DNA of 64,000 bases from SG8-41 sp963699525 (GTDB taxonomy: Bacteria; Pseudomonadota; Gammaproteobacteria; Burkholderiales; SG8-41), in NCBI GenBank assembly GCA_963699525.1, contig CAVOUI010000006.1:186001-250000 (forward strand). The letters run 5' to 3'. This document shows, in pieces, positions 62,791-64,000 of the stretch; the stretch's first letter is position 1, and each line of letters begins with the position of its first letter. Both the position numbers and the translations under genes were made by a program. The notes beneath the pieces are model-generated. The model was not told the origin of the DNA and made no database searches. It saw only the letters and a program-made list of their open reading frames with translations.

Positions 62791-64000
62791 ATGTCAGCGA
62801 AAGACGTTAAATTTCATGACTCCGCCCGCAGCAAGATCGTGGCTGGAGTCAATATTCTGGCCGACGCAGTGAAGGTCACGCTCGGCCCCAAGGGCCGTAA
62901 CGTCGTGCTGGAACGCTCCTTCGGGGCGCCCACCGTCACCAAGGACGGGGTCTCGGTCGCGAAGGAGATCGAGCTGAAGGACAAGTTCGAGAACATGGGG
63001 GCGCAGATGCTGAAGGAAGTCGCTTCCAAGACCTCGGATGTGGCGGGCGATGGCACCACGACGGCAACGGTGCTGGCGCAATCGATCGTGCAGGAAGGCA
63101 TGAAGTATGTGGCCGCCGGCATGAACCCGATGGATTTGAAGCGCGGTATCGACAAGGCGGTGGAGGGGATCGTCGAGCAGTTGAAGAAGATCTCCAAGCC
63201 CTGCACCACTTCCAAGGAAATCGCCCAGGTCGGCTCGATTTCGGCCAACGCCGACATCGAGATCGGCAAGAACATCGCCGATGCAATGGACAAGGTCGGC
63301 AAAGAGGGCGTGATCACGGTGGAGGATGGCAAGAGCCTGCAGAACGAGCTCGAAGTCGTCGAGGGCATGCAATTCGACCGCGGCTATCTCTCACCCTACT
63401 TCATCAACAGCGCCGAGAAGCAGATGTCGGTGCTCGAGAACCCCTACATCCTGCTCTACGACAAGAAGATCTCCGGCATCCGTGAGCTGTTGCCGGTGCT
63501 GGAGCAGGTGGCCAAGGCGGGACGGCCGCTGCTCATCATCGCCGAAGAAGTCGAGGGCGAGGCGCTTGCTACCTTGGTGGTGAACAACCTCCGCGGCATC
63601 TTGAAGACCTGCGCGGTGAAGGCGCCGGGCTTCGGCGACCGCCGCAAGGCGATGCTGGAAGACATCGCGGTCCTTACCGGCGGCGTGGTGATCTCGGAAG
63701 AGACCGGCATGCAGCTGGAGAAGTCGACGTTGAAGGACCTCGGCCAGGCGAAGCGCATCGAGATCGGCAAGGAAGACACCACGATCATCGACGGCAACGG
63801 CGACAACAAGGCGATCCAAGGGCGAGTCAAGAACATCCGCACCCAGATCGACGAGACGACCAGCGACTACGACAAGGAAAAGCTGCAGGAGCGGGTGGCC
63901 AAGCTCGCCGGTGGCGTGGCGTTGATCAAGGTCGGCGCCGCAACCGAAGTCGAAATGAAGGAGAAGAAGGCGCGCGTGGAAGATGCGCTGCATGCGACGC
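62791..64000 (+). CDS. groEL: Chaperonin GroEL, N-terminal part (runs off right edge)
   Basis: ATP-dependent folding chamber subunit. MSAKDVKFHDSARSKIVAGVNILADAVKVTLGPKGRNVVLERSFGAP is the equatorial domain start. GDGTTTATVLAQ is the nucleotide site with the catalytic Asp nearby. The apical domain GMQFDRGYLSPYFIN and the hinge APGFGDRRKAMLEDIAVLTGG follow. 403 codons of about 545 are present, in one uninterrupted frame. AGGAG precedes the ATG by 10 bases. Confidence 0.98.
   Translation, partial: MSAKDVKFHDSARSKIVAGVNILADAVKVTLGPKGRNVVLERSFGAPTVTKDGVSVAKEIELKDKFENMGAQMLKEVASKTSDVAGDGTTTATVLAQSIVQEGMKYVAAGMNPMDLKRGIDKAVEGIVEQLKKISKPCTTSKEIAQVGSISANADIEIGKNIADAMDKVGKEGVITVEDGKSLQNELEVVEGMQFDRGYLSPYFINSAEKQMSVLENPYILLYDKKISGIRELLPVLEQVAKAGRPLLIIAEEVEGEALATLVVNNLRGILKTCAVKAPGFGDRRKAMLEDIAVLTGGVVISEETGMQLEKSTLKDLGQAKRIEIGKEDTTIIDGNGDNKAIQGRVKNIRTQIDETTSDYDKEKLQERVAKLAGGVALIKVGAATEVEMKEKKARVEDALHAT

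Overview
The window is 64 kb of GC-rich DNA with dense, mostly essential housekeeping genes, short gaps and many 4-base start/stop overlaps. Gene content and order point to a betaproteobacterium: ponA/mrcA divergent from pilMNOPQ-aroK-aroB-dgt-gltB, lptD-surA-pdxA-ksgA, dusB-fis-purH-purD, recG-ubiA-ubiD, cytochrome c4 beside hemB, and groESL under a CIRCE operator. No species can be assigned from the sequence. I see no phage, insertion sequence, CRISPR array or integration site.

Layout. 1-10045 (minus): type IV pilus assembly genes pilM, N, O, P, Q, a terminator, then shikimate genes aroK and aroB, dGTPase, and the start of glutamate synthase gltB, which runs off the left edge. 10282-13224 (plus): penicillin-binding protein 1A and a small nucleotidyltransferase-like protein. 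13375-18133: hemB, a candidate small RNA, cytochrome c4, then hemL, thiE and thiD. 18220-25997: rubredoxin and glyoxalase I, the outer-membrane biogenesis operon lptD-surA-pdxA-ksgA, and divergently the muramic-acid recycling pair amgK-murU. 26028-35746 (plus): pepP-ubiH, dusB-fis-purH-purD, a glyoxalase-fold protein, an orphan tricarboxylate-type binding protein and hemF. 35768-44326 (minus): a branched-chain amino-acid ABC transporter (livJHMGF) whose operon continues into a membrane histidine kinase and a Ser/Thr kinase fused to two receiver domains. 44436-50110 (minus): a c-type cytochrome, a YyaL/DUF255 thioredoxin-fold protein, a lipoprotein cysteine-peptidase pair and ilvD. 50166-58465 (plus): lgt, tRNA-Ala(CGC), paired acyl-CoA dehydrogenases, RidA, recG, ubiA and ubiD. 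58520-61380 (minus): dacB and bioA. 61615-64000 (plus): an unknown protein and groES-groEL, cut by the right edge.

Three things stand out. First, a 110-base intergenic locus (about 14455-14566) has four consecutive hairpins, C-rich anti-Shine-Dalgarno-like loops and a strong terminator, and looks like an undescribed small RNA. Second, the liv operon encodes a histidine kinase and a Ser/Thr kinase with receiver domains, a possible His-Asp to Ser/Thr relay coupled to transport. Third, five genes (pilQ, hemB, lptD, a TctC-type protein and a PA2779-like gene) each carry a single reading-frame break. As hemB and lptD are normally essential, base-call or assembly indels are more likely than real decay.
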